Shown piece after piece: positions 36,759 to 45,776 of a stretch of 64,000 nt of DNA; positions within the stretch are counted from its first letter, which is position 1; each line of letters opens with the position of its first letter. Under the pieces are notes generated by a model. That model searched no databases. It saw only the letters and a program-made list of their open reading frames with translations, and was not told where the DNA came from. Made by a program: the position numbers and the translations under genes. Source of the stretch: CAYWWM01 sp965198025 (GTDB taxonomy: Bacteria > Acidobacteriota > Terriglobia > 2-12-FULL-54-10); NCBI GenBank assembly GCA_965198025.1, contig OZ240237.1:868001-932000 (forward strand), read 5' to 3'.

Positions 36759-37049
36759 CTAAGAGATGTCTTGGCTTCCGCCCGCAATCGACGGGACGAT
36801 ACTCAGGACATCCGATTCTTTGACGGGCGTGCGCTCGCGCTCAAGATACCGGATATCCTCGTCATTTCTATAGATGTTCACAAAGCTGCGAAGTTTCCCC
36901 TCTTCGCTGTAGAGGTGCTTGCGAAGGTCGCCGTACTGGGTCGTCAGACTACGCAGAACCTCTTCGACGGTCTGGCCTTCCGCCAGGACGGAGTCCTTTC
37001 GATCTGTGTACTGCCGTAAGGGGGTCGGGATGACAACCTTCACGCCCAT
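36759..37049 (-). CDS. cysO: CysO-like ubiquitin-fold sulfur carrier with extended C-terminus
   Basis: This 96-residue beta-grasp protein carries sulfide as a C-terminal thiocarboxylate for cysteine synthesis. It closely follows mycobacterial CysO: VKVVIPTPLRQYTD at the start, KLRSFVNIYRNDEDIRYL in the middle, and SIVPSIAGG at 83-91. Unlike CysO, the Gly-Gly (90-91) is not terminal; SQDIS follows. The tail must be removed before activation, and a JAMM protease gene lies directly upstream, matching known sulfur carriers with masked ends (for example QbsE). The ATG at 37049 is chosen by alignment with CysO, with GAGG ten bases upstream. Confidence 0.88.
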   Translation of the reverse strand: MGVKVVIPTPLRQYTDRKDSVLAEGQTVEEVLRSLTTQYGDLRKHLYSEEGKLRSFVNIYRNDEDIRYLERERTPVKESDVLSIVPSIAGGSQDIS

Positions 37050-37133
37050 TCCGCAAAGCCCTCTTTCAATTGGGGTTAGCACGCTATCGCCCGCGAAACA
37101 CAGCACTCCTCTTGAACGCCCGCGGCGCCAATT

Positions 37134-37592
37134 CTATTTGATGCTCAACTCCTCGGGAAGGAATCTTGCGCCATCGTCGCTGAGGAGCCACGCAGTCATC
37201 TCGCGGGGAGTTTTCTTCTCCACAGCCAGGATAACATAAATCAGAAACGGAAGAGCGTGCTGGCGGTCAAACTCGGATGGGCGGGCCGGGTGGTCTGGAT
37301 GGGAATGGTAGAAGCTGATGATGTCTAATCCCTTCTGACGGGCATCGCGATCAATCCGCATATAATCCTTGGGATCTACAAGGGAACGGTTGCGCGTCGA
37401 GTCTTCCGGCCGAACCTCGTAGGGGTTGTTCTCCAAGCTCTGCCAGGCGTTCTGGATGGGAGCGACCTCCACGATGACCCGGCTCCCGTTCTCCTCCCGG
37501 CCCAGCAGGAATCCGCAGCACTCATTCGGGTAGGCCTCGGCGCCGTGCTGCTCAATCCGCTTGCGATGCTCCTGGTTCAGTTCGATCGGCAT
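37134..37592 (-). CDS. mec: JAMM/MPN+ metalloprotease, Mec-like
   Basis: Mec cleaves cysteine from the CysO-cysteine adduct. The 152-residue protein has the complete JAMM motif: Glu24 in NECCGFLLG, His96 and His98, Ser106 and Asp109 in SFYHSHPDHPARPSEFD, which bind one zinc. It lies between cysM and the cysO-like gene, 16 bp after cysM. Here it could both trim the SQDIS tail of the carrier and release cysteine at the end of the cycle. No signal peptide. ATG start with a weak ribosome-binding site. Confidence 0.9.
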   Translation of the reverse strand: MPIELNQEHRKRIEQHGAEAYPNECCGFLLGREENGSRVIVEVAPIQNAWQSLENNPYEVRPEDSTRNRSLVDPKDYMRIDRDARQKGLDIISFYHSHPDHPARPSEFDRQHALPFLIYVILAVEKKTPREMTAWLLSDDGARFLPEELSIK

Positions 37593-37608
37593 AACAGACC
37601 ACTCATCC

Positions 37609-38559
37609 CTAATGACTATCTTCCCAAAACCGTTCGCTCAGGTACTTGTCACCGGAGTCCGGGAAGACCGTAACGATCCTTCCTTCCTTGAGGCCGTTTG
37701 CCACTTGGAGGCAGGTGGCCAGCGCCGCGCCACTCGAAATGCCGACCAACAGGCCCTCTTCGCGTGCCAGCGCTTTCACCATGCGGTAGGCGTCCTCGGT
37801 GGTGATGGCCAAGTCTTCGTCGGCGAGTTTCGAGTCGTAGATGCCCGGCACCAGCGCGGTGGCCATGTGCTTCATTCCCTCAAGACCGTGAAATCCCGAA
37901 TCCGGCTGAAACGAGATCAGCCGGATAGCGGGATTGAACTCCCGTAAGCGACGACCCGTCCCGATGAAGGTACCGCTCGTACCGAGGCCGGCCACAAAGT
38001 GCGTCAGTTTACCTTCGGTTTGCCGGATGATTTCCGGCCCTGTGGTCTTGTAGTGCGCCTGCCAGTTGGCCTCGTTGTTGTACTGGTCGGGATAGAAGTA
38101 CCGCTCCGGGTCGCTGCCGTAGAGCTCGCGGGCTTTCTGAATTGCACCGTCGGTCTGCAAGTCGGGGTCGGTCAGGATGAGCTTTGCACCGTAGGCTTGC
38201 AAAATGTGCTTGCGTTCCGGGCTGGCGTTGGCGGGTAGGCACAGCGAGACTTCGTACCCACGGTTGGCGCCGATCATAGCATAGGCGATGCCGGTGTTGC
38301 CGCTGGTGGCGTCGAGAATCACCTTGCCGGGACGGAGTGCTCCGCTGCGCTCGCCTTCCAGAATCATGTTGAGCGCGGGACGATCCTTGACGGATCCGCC
38401 GGGGTTGAACCACTCGGCCTTGGCGTAGATCTCAACCGGGGCGCAAGAGCGGACCACGCGGTCGAGCTTCAACAACGGGGTGTCGCCCACGAGGCCCAAG
38501 ACGGGACCCAACGAGTCGCTCTCCTGGGACAGGGAGTCCGCTGCTATCTTGCTGACCAT
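37609..38559 (-). CDS. cysM: Cysteine synthase, CysM type
   Basis: A PLP enzyme of the cysteine synthase/cystathionine beta-synthase family; in the CysO pathway it joins thiocarboxylated carrier to O-phosphoserine. The 316-residue product has the PLP lysine Lys58 in FNPGGSVKDRPA, the TSGNTG loop (85-90), the phosphate cup GLGTSGTFIGTGRRL, and ISSGAALA at the C-terminus. The ATG at 38559 has AAGG five bases upstream; a GTG two codons earlier is possible. Neighbours mec, cysO and moeZ point to the mycobacterial CysM (sulfur-carrier-dependent) type rather than CysK. It leads the cluster. Confidence 0.9.
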   Translation of the reverse strand: MVSKIAADSLSQESDSLGPVLGLVGDTPLLKLDRVVRSCAPVEIYAKAEWFNPGGSVKDRPALNMILEGERSGALRPGKVILDATSGNTGIAYAMIGANRGYEVSLCLPANASPERKHILQAYGAKLILTDPDLQTDGAIQKARELYGSDPERYFYPDQYNNEANWQAHYKTTGPEIIRQTEGKLTHFVAGLGTSGTFIGTGRRLREFNPAIRLISFQPDSGFHGLEGMKHMATALVPGIYDSKLADEDLAITTEDAYRMVKALAREEGLLVGISSGAALATCLQVANGLKEGRIVTVFPDSGDKYLSERFWEDSH

Positions 38560-38744
38560 AAACACCTTATAGCTTGTTTACGCACTTTAGTTCAATCCGC
38601 CTGTCGCGGGTGTGATCGCATGGCTTGCGATTCTGGATTCTAGCCTGCCCGGCAGAGTGTGTCAAACGGGTGTACGCTCTCTCGAACTGCCATCGGACTT
38701 GCAATGGGTGTTCTTCTTACCGTGGTATCATGCGAAAGTCCACC

Positions 38745-39176
38745 ATGACCCAGCCGAACGAGAAAACCGCAGCACCTAGTCTTGAGCAGTGGCTGGAGCG
38801 GCTGCGCGAGGCCGATTTTGCGGCGCAGAAGGCCGATGGCGAACTTGTCCGGATCACCAAGCACGGCTGCGCTGCTGTGCTCCAGGCGTCTTCTTCCGGC
38901 GAGCCGCAATTTGTCGTCCGGCCAGGACTTGAGACACCGCAGGGCATAGCGCATCTCGTCGATCGGGGTTTCCAGAAATTCTGGCAGGTGGGCGAGCGGA
39001 AGTTTCCGGCGCTTTCCACTCAGTTGCAATTCATGCATCAGTTCGACCAGGACTTGCGCGCCGTGATGGGATGGACGGCGCTCTATCATGAGGCTCTGGG
39101 GACCGTTTCTTCCCGCTATGTCTACGACCGCCTGGGAGGCCGCGAGGAGCCAAAGCGACACCAGGGGGTTTTTTAA
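38745..39176 (+). CDS. Hypothetical protein, possibly Acidobacteriota-specific
   Basis: A 143-residue soluble protein without signal peptide or recognised domain. It starts TQPNEKTAAPSLEQWLERLREADF and carries the stretches FVVRPGLETPQGIAHLVDRGFQKFW and FMHQFDQDLRAVMGW. The composition is normal for a globular cytoplasmic protein. The ATG at 38745 is preferred; an in-frame ATG five codons upstream is possible. It is divergent from cysM, and its stop is 13 bp before the stop of a convergent kinase gene. Confidence 0.6.
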   Translation: MTQPNEKTAAPSLEQWLERLREADFAAQKADGELVRITKHGCAAVLQASSSGEPQFVVRPGLETPQGIAHLVDRGFQKFWQVGERKFPALSTQLQFMHQFDQDLRAVMGWTALYHEALGTVSSRYVYDRLGGREEPKRHQGVF

Positions 39177-39188
39177 GAAGTTAATCAG

Positions 39189-39662
39189 CTACTTCTTTGT
39201 TTCCCGCACCACAGTAATTCTGGCGAAGCCTTCGGCGAGCGTGGGAGGGAGGAGGCGGCGGGCCATGCGCGTCATGACTGCCTCGGGAACGTTGCGCTTG
39301 CGACGGCGATTGCGGCGGCGGCAGACCTGCGCCGGGACGTCAAAGAAGATTGCACGCACTTCGCAGCCATAGCGTGCGGCGAGTCGGAAATAAGGGCGGC
39401 GCTCTTGGGGAGTCAAATTCGTGGCGTCCACGTAATTTCGCGTGAGCCCAAGACGCAGCCGCATTTCGAGCAGATAGCGCAGTGCACGGAATACACCGGG
39501 CTGGAAGCTCTGATCGGTCTCATCGTCAAGGAGCCACAATCGCAGACGGTCACTGGAAAGCGGGTGGATGCCCCGCCGCGCAAAGTAGGTGGACTTGCCC
39601 GACCCGGGCAGTCCTACGGCGAGAATGATCTGGCCTCGCGTCTTCGGTGATTTCTGTCCCAT
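39189..39662 (-). CDS. P-loop kinase, polynucleotide kinase/zeta-toxin-like
   Basis: The 157-residue protein has Walker A GLPGSGKST (17-25), then LSSDRLRLWLLDD (substrate-binding Asp-Arg), NYVDATNLTPQERR, which is the DATN signature of Pnkp-type 5' kinases, and an arginine-rich lid (RRRNRRRKRNVPEAV). This fits the AAA_33 kinase family that phosphorylates polynucleotide ends or small substrates. No antitoxin-like gene overlaps, so a toxin role is not supported. Convergent with the hypothetical gene on its left. Confidence 0.8.
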   Translation of the reverse strand: MGQKSPKTRGQIILAVGLPGSGKSTYFARRGIHPLSSDRLRLWLLDDETDQSFQPGVFRALRYLLEMRLRLGLTRNYVDATNLTPQERRPYFRLAARYGCEVRAIFFDVPAQVCRRRNRRRKRNVPEAVMTRMARRLLPPTLAEGFARITVVRETKK

Positions 39663-39814
39663 GGGCCGCTACTTAAGCACTCTCACCCACGGAAGTCAAT
39701 CCGTGCGGCCCGTTCTTGCGTCCTCAGTGACAATCGGTAACTTCTACGACTTCTCAACATGATTTTTGACTCACAAGCTATGAATTCACTTATCATTCTC
39801 TTCCATGTGAGGGA

Positions 39815-41116
39815 ATGATGGCTCATGCCTCCAACTCGTCCGGTGCCGCTGGAGCCGCCAACAATGGAGCGGCAGGAAAGACCAAAGGGCTCCCCCGCCT
39901 GGCGATGTTTCTGCCGGGAATCTTGGTCGCGGCGACAGGCGTTGGAGCGGGCGACCTGCTAACGGCGAGCATCGGCGGAGCCGAGACCGGACTGGTCATC
40001 CTGTGGGCGGTGGGGATTGGATCTCTGTTCAAGTGGGGCTTGAACGAAGGCATCGCTCGCTGGCAGCTCGCAACCGGAACCACGCTGCTCGAAGGATGGG
40101 TGACGCGGCTGGGAAGCTGGATTCAGTGGCTGTTTCTGCCCTATTTCTTGCTCTGGACGGTAATGACCGGCGGGGCAATGATTAGCGGGTGCGGCGTGGC
40201 CGGGGCGGGGCTGCTTCCGATTGGCGATCCGGACACGTCACGAATCATCTGGGGAATCGTGCACTCGCTGGCGGGGCTGGCGCTGGTCTGGATCGGCGGA
40301 TTTCCGGTGTTCGAAAAAATGATGGCAGTCTGCATCGGCGTGATGTTCGTAGGAGTGCTGATCACGGCGGTGCTGTTGGGGCCGGACTGGGGCGCCGTGT
40401 TTTCTGGCGTGTTTGTTCCCACCGTTCCCTCGGGAGGAAGTCCCTGGGTGCTCGGGATTCTGGGAGGTGTGGGCGGAACCGTGACGCTGCTGGCGTACGG
40501 ATACTGGATTCGAGAGACGGGACGCGCGGGAGAAGAAGGGGTACGCGTTTGCCGGATGGACCTGGGGGTTGCGTACACCCTGACAGCGTTGTTCGGCATG
40601 GCGATGGTGATCATCGGCTCGCGGATCGCCGTGGAAGGGCAGGGAGCACAGATGGCGGTTCAGCTTGCCGATCAGTTGGGTCAGGTACTGGGACCGCTCG
40701 GAAAGTGGATGTTCTTGCTAGGGTTCTGGGGCGCAGTGTTCTCCAGCCTCCTGGGCGTGTGGCAGAGCACACCGTATCTTTTTGCGGATTTCTATACGCT
40801 GCGGCGGCAGCGGCTGTACGGCGAAGCGCGCCCGAAGGATTTGTCCCGCACAGCCGCCTACCGTTGGTACCTGGTGGCGATCGCGATTGTTCCTCTGGTC
40901 CTGCTGTGGGGGACAGTCCGGCAGGTGCAGCTCGCCTATGCCGTCATGGGAGCGCTGTTTATGCCGCTGCTGGCGCTGACGCTACTGATCCTCAACACAC
41001 AGGGGCGGCTGGTGGGCAAGCGCTTCCGCAGCGGATGGTTCATCAATGCGCTGCTGGTCGCCACGCTGGCGCTGTTCGCATACATGGGATTTCTGCAACT
41101 GACTGGAAGACTGTAG
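39815..41116 (+). CDS. Nramp-family transporter lacking the classical metal-binding motifs
   Basis: A 433-residue integral membrane protein with about eleven helices and the Nramp/APC-superfamily layout. The first helix reads FLPGILVAATGVGAGDLLTA; the DPGN metal-binding motif of true Mn/Fe transporters is replaced by GAGD (about 44-47). In the sixth helix the usual MPH is replaced by AYGYWIRE. Such divergent members include magnesium-type relatives and others of unknown substrate. ATG at 39815 (an ATG follows immediately) after GAGGGA. Upstream a TTGACT/TTATCA pair may form its promoter. Confidence 0.82.
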   Translation: MMAHASNSSGAAGAANNGAAGKTKGLPRLAMFLPGILVAATGVGAGDLLTASIGGAETGLVILWAVGIGSLFKWGLNEGIARWQLATGTTLLEGWVTRLGSWIQWLFLPYFLLWTVMTGGAMISGCGVAGAGLLPIGDPDTSRIIWGIVHSLAGLALVWIGGFPVFEKMMAVCIGVMFVGVLITAVLLGPDWGAVFSGVFVPTVPSGGSPWVLGILGGVGGTVTLLAYGYWIRETGRAGEEGVRVCRMDLGVAYTLTALFGMAMVIIGSRIAVEGQGAQMAVQLADQLGQVLGPLGKWMFLLGFWGAVFSSLLGVWQSTPYLFADFYTLRRQRLYGEARPKDLSRTAAYRWYLVAIAIVPLVLLWGTVRQVQLAYAVMGALFMPLLALTLLILNTQGRLVGKRFRSGWFINALLVATLALFAYMGFLQLTGRL

Positions 41117-41141
41117 GCGCCAGGATGACAGGGGAGAGCGA

Positions 41142-41972
41142 TCAGCGCACCGGAGCAGCCGGCTCCCGATGCTTGCCCATCTCCAGCCACTCTTCGCAGA
41201 TCACTTCTTCCATCACTTCAAAGCCGGGCGGAGCGAGCATAAAGATTTTCCGTCCGCTCCAGGGCCGGACGTAGGTTTCCGGGTCATCGAAAAGAAGGTC
41301 GATCTGGAGCGTTGTGAGGTCCGTGCGGCGGAAGCGCTCGACGATGCGCAACGCCTCGCTGTGAGGATGGCCCATCGTGTCGATCCACGTCTCATCGTGC
41401 ATAGCCACCGTGTCCGCCACAAGAGAATCGTCTTCGTATCTGCCAATGGAGTGCCCCATCCAACTGATGGGATAGCCTTCCGGATGTTCGCGGCCGTCCA
41501 CGTAAATCCGCCGCACCCAGTGGTCGGCTTCAAAGAGAATGAAGACGACATCGGGAAACTGCCGGATTTCCCAGGGGCGGGGAATGGTATAGAGACGAAC
41601 GGGGCCGTGTGGAAAGCACCTGTTGACGGGGTCCAGAGCGCCGATGCCGCGGTCCCACGGGCCGCGCACCACGCCAGTGCGCACGGACTTATACTTCTCC
41701 GCCGCCTCGGGCAGCATGTCCGGCTCCTGGCGCGTGAAGCCGAAGGAGGGAATGCCGCCCGGGCCCAAAAAGCCTCCCGGCGGGCCTTCCGAAGGGCCTC
41801 CCCTGTTTACGTCCGCGTGGGTGTTGTCCCATACACCGGAGATGTCGGGAATGGAGGACGGAACAGAAGAAGTCTGAGCGCGCACCCCAATTGTGAACAG
41901 CGTCGCTATAAGCGCCGCCAACGCCATCACAACCAAGGCCGGCAGGTTTTTCGGTACCGACAAGCTTCTCAC
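41142..41972 (-). CDS. Secreted protein of an Acidobacteriota-expanded family
   Basis: A 276-residue protein with a signal peptide (LVVMALAALIATLFTIGVRAQ). The mature part opens DISGVWDNTH and contains the family pattern RPWEIRQFPDVVFILFE, RRIYVDGREHP, WMGHSIGRYEDDSLVADT and TMGHPHSEALRIVERFRR. This type of periplasmic protein occurs in many copies in Solibacteres-type genomes; its function is unknown, although the repeated His/Asp/Glu residues could bind a metal or sugar. It stands alone between the transporter and hom. Confidence 0.8.
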   Translation of the reverse strand: MRSLSVPKNLPALVVMALAALIATLFTIGVRAQTSSVPSSIPDISGVWDNTHADVNRGGPSEGPPGGFLGPGGIPSFGFTRQEPDMLPEAAEKYKSVRTGVVRGPWDRGIGALDPVNRCFPHGPVRLYTIPRPWEIRQFPDVVFILFEADHWVRRIYVDGREHPEGYPISWMGHSIGRYEDDSLVADTVAMHDETWIDTMGHPHSEALRIVERFRRTDLTTLQIDLLFDDPETYVRPWSGRKIFMLAPPGFEVMEEVICEEWLEMGKHREPAAPVR

Positions 41973-42016
41973 TTCTCAAGCAATCATACACCAGGAAGGA
42001 AGAATCCCAAATCGCT

Positions 42017-43312
42017 TTACCGCAGGCCTGTTTCGAGCGGCAAGGCCAGTGGCTCTTCCCGTAGGAAGTCGAGGTCTTTCATTTTTTCAACGGCTGCGGA
42101 GACGGCAGCCTGCGTAGTGGGTTTGACGCTAATCATGAAGGGCAGGTTTTCCGCGTCGTTGCACGGTTCCTCCAGCACCGCGTCGATGTTCATTTGCTGT
42201 TCCGCCAGCACCGTGGCCAGCTGTGCCATGATTCCGACGCGGTCGCGCACCAGGAAGCGAAAATAATACGGGCGCACCAGCGACTCAACCCCGGCGCGGC
42301 TGACCTCGCTGAGTTGCCAGAAGCCAAAGGCGGGTACCCGCAGCAAGCTGCCGTGGCGGAGGTCGCGAGCGGCTCGCATGATGTCGGAGACAACAGCGAC
42401 TCCCGTCGGTTTACCCGCACCACGGCCGTAATAGAGCGTGTCCTCGCCATGCCGGCCCTGTACCCAGATGGCGTTGTACGATCCTTGAACTTTGCTGAGG
42501 ATGGCAGTCTCGGGAATCAGGGCGGGCCGAACCGAAAGGCTAAGGCCGTCTGGGCCCGGCATCCCAGCTCCGATAAGCCGAATGGTATACCCCAACTGAT
42601 GTGCGTAGGAGAAATCAATCGGCAGCAGACGCGAGACGCCTTCCCGGTAGATCGCCTCAGTTGGGACGCTTACGCTGAAGCAGAAGGCCGCCAGGATGGC
42701 GAGCTTTGAGCGCGCGTCGTAGCCCTCCACATCGGCCCTCGGGTCGGCCTCCGCATAGCCCTTCTTCTGCGCCTCTGCCAGGATCACCTGCAGCGGAGCA
42801 CCAGTCTTTTCCATCTCGGTAAGGATGAAGTTCGAAGTGCCGTTCAGGATGCCGTAGAGGGCCTGGATGCGGTCGCCAGAAATTCCTTCTCGTAAAACCT
42901 GCAGAATGGGAATGCCGCCGCCGACGGTCGCTTCCATGTTGAGTGAAGCCTTGTGCTTTGCGGCGAGCTGTGCCAACTCGGCTCCCCGCAGTCCGAGTAG
43001 TTCTTTGTTAGCCGTCACCACCGGCTTGCCGAGCTGCAAGGCCCCACTCAACACATCGAAGGCCACGGTCTTGCCACCAATCAGCTCGACGACGATTTGG
43101 ACTTCAGGATGTTCAACGACTTCCTGCCACGTACGAGTCAGCAACCGGCCGTCCCGTTCCGAACGGGCTTCGATCTCCAGGCTGGCCGCGGCCCGTACGT
43201 GGAGGCGGAAGCCGAGCCTGCGCGCGATCTCGTCCGCGCTTTCGTCCAATATCTGGAGTGTGCTGCCGCCCACAGTGCCGAGCCCGACGATCCCCACATT
43301 CACATCACGCAC
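42017..43312 (-). CDS. hom: Homoserine dehydrogenase with C-terminal ACT domain
   Basis: Reduces aspartate semialdehyde to homoserine for threonine and methionine synthesis. The 431-residue product has the NAD(P) motif GIVGLGTVGGS (7-17), VTANKELLGLRGAEL, the catalytic region GILNGTSNFILTEM with EAQKKGYAEADPRADVEGYD, and an ACT domain from about 345 (YYFRFLVRDRVGIMAQLATVL) that confers feedback control by an amino acid, usually threonine. GTG start with AGGAG six bases upstream. It is 73 bp downstream of the fumarase gene on the same strand, so may be co-transcribed. Confidence 0.94.
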   Translation of the reverse strand: MRDVNVGIVGLGTVGGSTLQILDESADEIARRLGFRLHVRAAASLEIEARSERDGRLLTRTWQEVVEHPEVQIVVELIGGKTVAFDVLSGALQLGKPVVTANKELLGLRGAELAQLAAKHKASLNMEATVGGGIPILQVLREGISGDRIQALYGILNGTSNFILTEMEKTGAPLQVILAEAQKKGYAEADPRADVEGYDARSKLAILAAFCFSVSVPTEAIYREGVSRLLPIDFSYAHQLGYTIRLIGAGMPGPDGLSLSVRPALIPETAILSKVQGSYNAIWVQGRHGEDTLYYGRGAGKPTGVAVVSDIMRAARDLRHGSLLRVPAFGFWQLSEVSRAGVESLVRPYYFRFLVRDRVGIMAQLATVLAEQQMNIDAVLEEPCNDAENLPFMISVKPTTQAAVSAAVEKMKDLDFLREEPLALPLETGLR

Positions 43313-43385
43313 AAGAAACTCCTCCGAGCAGTTGTGTAACTTCTCTGTATCTGCAAGCCTGGATGCCTGTTTGCAGCCGTCAGGG

Positions 43386-44921
43386 CTAGTGGCCAGACGA
43401 AGGATGCGCTACGCCCACGCTCTCGAGGGCCGACCCAGTTTCTTCCTCAACATTGGCGTGCAGGCTGTTGCCGTGCGCGTCCATGGTGACGAGCGCCATC
43501 AGGTCATGGACACGCAGGTGCCACATCGCCTCGGGAATCCCGAGCTCAAGCAGGGAGACGCCTTCGACACGCTGGATCGCGCGGGAGTAATATTGCGCCG
43601 CACCACCGATAGCATTCAGGTAGACAGTGCCGTGCTGTTTTAAGGCTGCGAGGGTCCTCTTGCCCATGCCGCCTTTGCCCATCACGGCACGGATTCCGAA
43701 CTTCCCGATGATGTCAGCCTGGTAGGGTTCTTCACGCATCGAAGTGGTCGGGCCGGCGGCCTTGATTTTCCACGTGTCATCCTCTTTGAGCGCTACCGGG
43801 CCGCAATGGTAGAGCACCGCTCCCTGGAGGTCGACCGGGGAGGGGTTCTGGAGAAGGTAGGCGTGCGCCTCGTCACGCCCGGTGTAAATGAGGCCGTTGA
43901 CTAGGACCACGTCGCCGACCTTCAGGCTGCGGACTTTTTCCTTCGAAATCGGCGGCTCCAGGACGATCTCGCGACCCGTCAAGGGGAAGCCGGATTCTTG
44001 CGCTAGGCGCTCGATCGGACGGTCGGGATCGCGGTAAAGCCACTGCTTGATGGCGCCGCTGGCTGCGTCGAGCCGCACGCCGAGGCGGCGAAACGCCCAG
44101 CAGTCATACGCGACCGAAACGAAGAACGAAGCCGGCAGCCGGTTCTGAGTGGTAATCTTGCAGCCGATGAGAGAAACTTGCCCGCCGAAGCCCATGGTGC
44201 CGATGCCGAGGCGGTTTGCTTCGTCCATGATTTCCGTTTCAAGCTCGGCCAACTGCGGGTCGGGATTGGTGTCGTCGAGCGGGCGCAGAAGTTGGAGCTT
44301 GGCGTTCTCGTAGCCCGACGTTCTGTCGCCTCCGACACAGACACCGATGGCGCCCGGACTGCACCCCTGTCCCTGCGCCTGCCAGACGGCGTGCAGGATG
44401 CACTTTCGCACGCCCTCCCAGTTGCGGTCTGCCCGGCCCAGGTGGTCGAGCATACACGGGACGGAGTATTGGATATTCTTGTTTTCGCAACCGCCGCCTT
44501 TCAGAACCAATCGCACCTCGACGTCGTCTTCCTCCCACTGCTCGAAGTGCAAGATGGGTGTTCCCGGCCCGAGATTGTTGCCGCTGTTTTTGCCCGTGAT
44601 CGAGCTGACGGAGTTTGGCCGCAGCTTGCCGCGCCGGGTGGCTTTAACTACTGCTTCCCGGACTTCCTTCGCCAACTGAATCTGATTCAGTCCAATCGGC
44701 GTCTTGATGAAAAACGTCGGCATACCGGTGTCCTGGCAGATTGGTCCTTCGTCCTCTTGCGCCATATCGATGTTGGATGCAATGACGTTCAAGGCAAGAG
44801 AGGATCGTGTCTTGGGGGTTTCCTGGCGGAGCGCCCAAGCCATTGCCTGACGAACGTCAGGCGGGAGGTTGGTGGATGTTTCTGTAATTAGCTTGACGAG
44901 GCTTTCTCGGACGAATTCCAT
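43386..44921 (-). CDS. Class I (iron-sulfur) fumarate hydratase, fused
   Basis: Converts fumarate to malate in the citric acid cycle. The 511-residue chain joins the alpha part (4Fe-4S ligand Cys62 in GPICQDTGMPTFF, plus cysteines in QGCSPGAIGVCVGG and LIGCKITTQ) and the beta part (EPPISKEKVRSLKVGDVVLVNGLIYTGRDEAH, GPTTSMREEPY, GKGGMGKRTLAALKQHG). That is the FumA/FumB-type arrangement. ATG start. The oxygen-labile cluster suggests use under low oxygen, but no second fumarase is visible to compare. Confidence 0.94.
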   Translation of the reverse strand: MEFVRESLVKLITETSTNLPPDVRQAMAWALRQETPKTRSSLALNVIASNIDMAQEDEGPICQDTGMPTFFIKTPIGLNQIQLAKEVREAVVKATRRGKLRPNSVSSITGKNSGNNLGPGTPILHFEQWEEDDVEVRLVLKGGGCENKNIQYSVPCMLDHLGRADRNWEGVRKCILHAVWQAQGQGCSPGAIGVCVGGDRTSGYENAKLQLLRPLDDTNPDPQLAELETEIMDEANRLGIGTMGFGGQVSLIGCKITTQNRLPASFFVSVAYDCWAFRRLGVRLDAASGAIKQWLYRDPDRPIERLAQESGFPLTGREIVLEPPISKEKVRSLKVGDVVLVNGLIYTGRDEAHAYLLQNPSPVDLQGAVLYHCGPVALKEDDTWKIKAAGPTTSMREEPYQADIIGKFGIRAVMGKGGMGKRTLAALKQHGTVYLNAIGGAAQYYSRAIQRVEGVSLLELGIPEAMWHLRVHDLMALVTMDAHGNSLHANVEEETGSALESVGVAHPSSGH

Positions 44922-45144
44922 GCTGGTTCTCCTGGCCGGGAGGTGTCGAGCCGAACGATTTCAGGTTCTGTGCGGGGATGCAAATGGTTCTGCAAGGCCG
45001 CCACATGCCATTCGGCAATGTTCTATATTACACTGGTCACGCAGGTTGCGGAAGGTGCTCGGCCCAGGAGAGGGATCAGTATGATCCGTGTCGCGCGGAA
45101 CCCACGTGCTGGGCTATACTGCCAATCCGGTTCGGTGAGCTTCG

Positions 45145-45567
45145 ATGACGTTGTCAAGATATTACCTGAATTCATGGTTCCTGCTGGCGTGCATGATCCT
45201 GCTGGCCGGGAGCTGCCAGAGGCGGATTCAATTCTCTCCCCTTCCCGCTGCGCGGGGTGGCGAGGCGAGCGTGCGCGTCCAGCTCACCTACGACCGGAAC
45301 AACACGCTGCAGCTAGAGCTTTCGAACGTCCCCGACCCGTCCACCTTGAATGCCACCTACACGCGGTACGTCCTCTGGGTCGCCACACCGAATCGGCAGA
45401 CCATCGTCAACGCCGGGCAGATCCGTGTGACCGAAGACCACAGCGCTGAGATTCAGACTCTCACGCCGCTCCGGGAGTTTGTCTTGTTCATCACGGCGGA
45501 GACACGCGGCGACGTGTCATCACCCGGACCGGATGTTCTCTTCGAAACGCAGGAGATTCGCTGGTAG
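45145..45567 (+). CDS. Putative lipoprotein
   Basis: A 140-residue protein with a lipoprotein signal: hydrophobic helix followed by the lipobox LAGSC (Cys24). The mature domain is beta-rich (VRVQLTYDRNNTLQLELSNVP, YTRYVLWVATPNRQTIVNAGQIRV) and resembles anti-sigma-K-factor-like or Ig-type folds, but I cannot name the family. ATG start. It sits divergently from fumarase with 220 bp between. Confidence 0.7.
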   Translation: MTLSRYYLNSWFLLACMILLAGSCQRRIQFSPLPAARGGEASVRVQLTYDRNNTLQLELSNVPDPSTLNATYTRYVLWVATPNRQTIVNAGQIRVTEDHSAEIQTLTPLREFVLFITAETRGDVSSPGPDVLFETQEIRW

Positions 45568-45634
45568 TTTTTCGCACAACCGGACAATTTCATGGAAGGT
45601 TCCTGGCTATCCTATTCTGGATGGTTCGTGCATC

Positions 45635-45664
45635 TTGTTGACTCATCCGAAAGTTCTGTATAAT
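45635..45664 (+). promoter_or_regulatory. Candidate promoter for the small basic protein gene
   Basis: TTGTTG (45635-45640) and a perfect TATAAT (45659-45664) are 18 bp apart; TTGACT at 45638 is a better hexamer but leaves only 15 bp. The leader to the next start is about 105 bases. Confidence 0.5.
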
Positions 45665-45776
45665 ATCATCTGGTTCAATTCTATAGTTTGTGAGCAAGGA
45701 CTCAGTTAGCAAGAGCCTGTAACAAAAATCCAAGCGAAAACTTAGATGTGAAAGACAGACAGGAATAGGAGAACCT

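Noticed and set aside
39189..39662. Zeta-toxin of a toxin-antitoxin pair
   Set aside because: P-loop and DATN motif fit a polynucleotide-kinase-like family and no antitoxin gene is adjacent.
39663..39814. Manganese riboswitch before the Nramp-like gene
   Set aside because: The leader is too short and no yybP-ykoY-type fold was seen.
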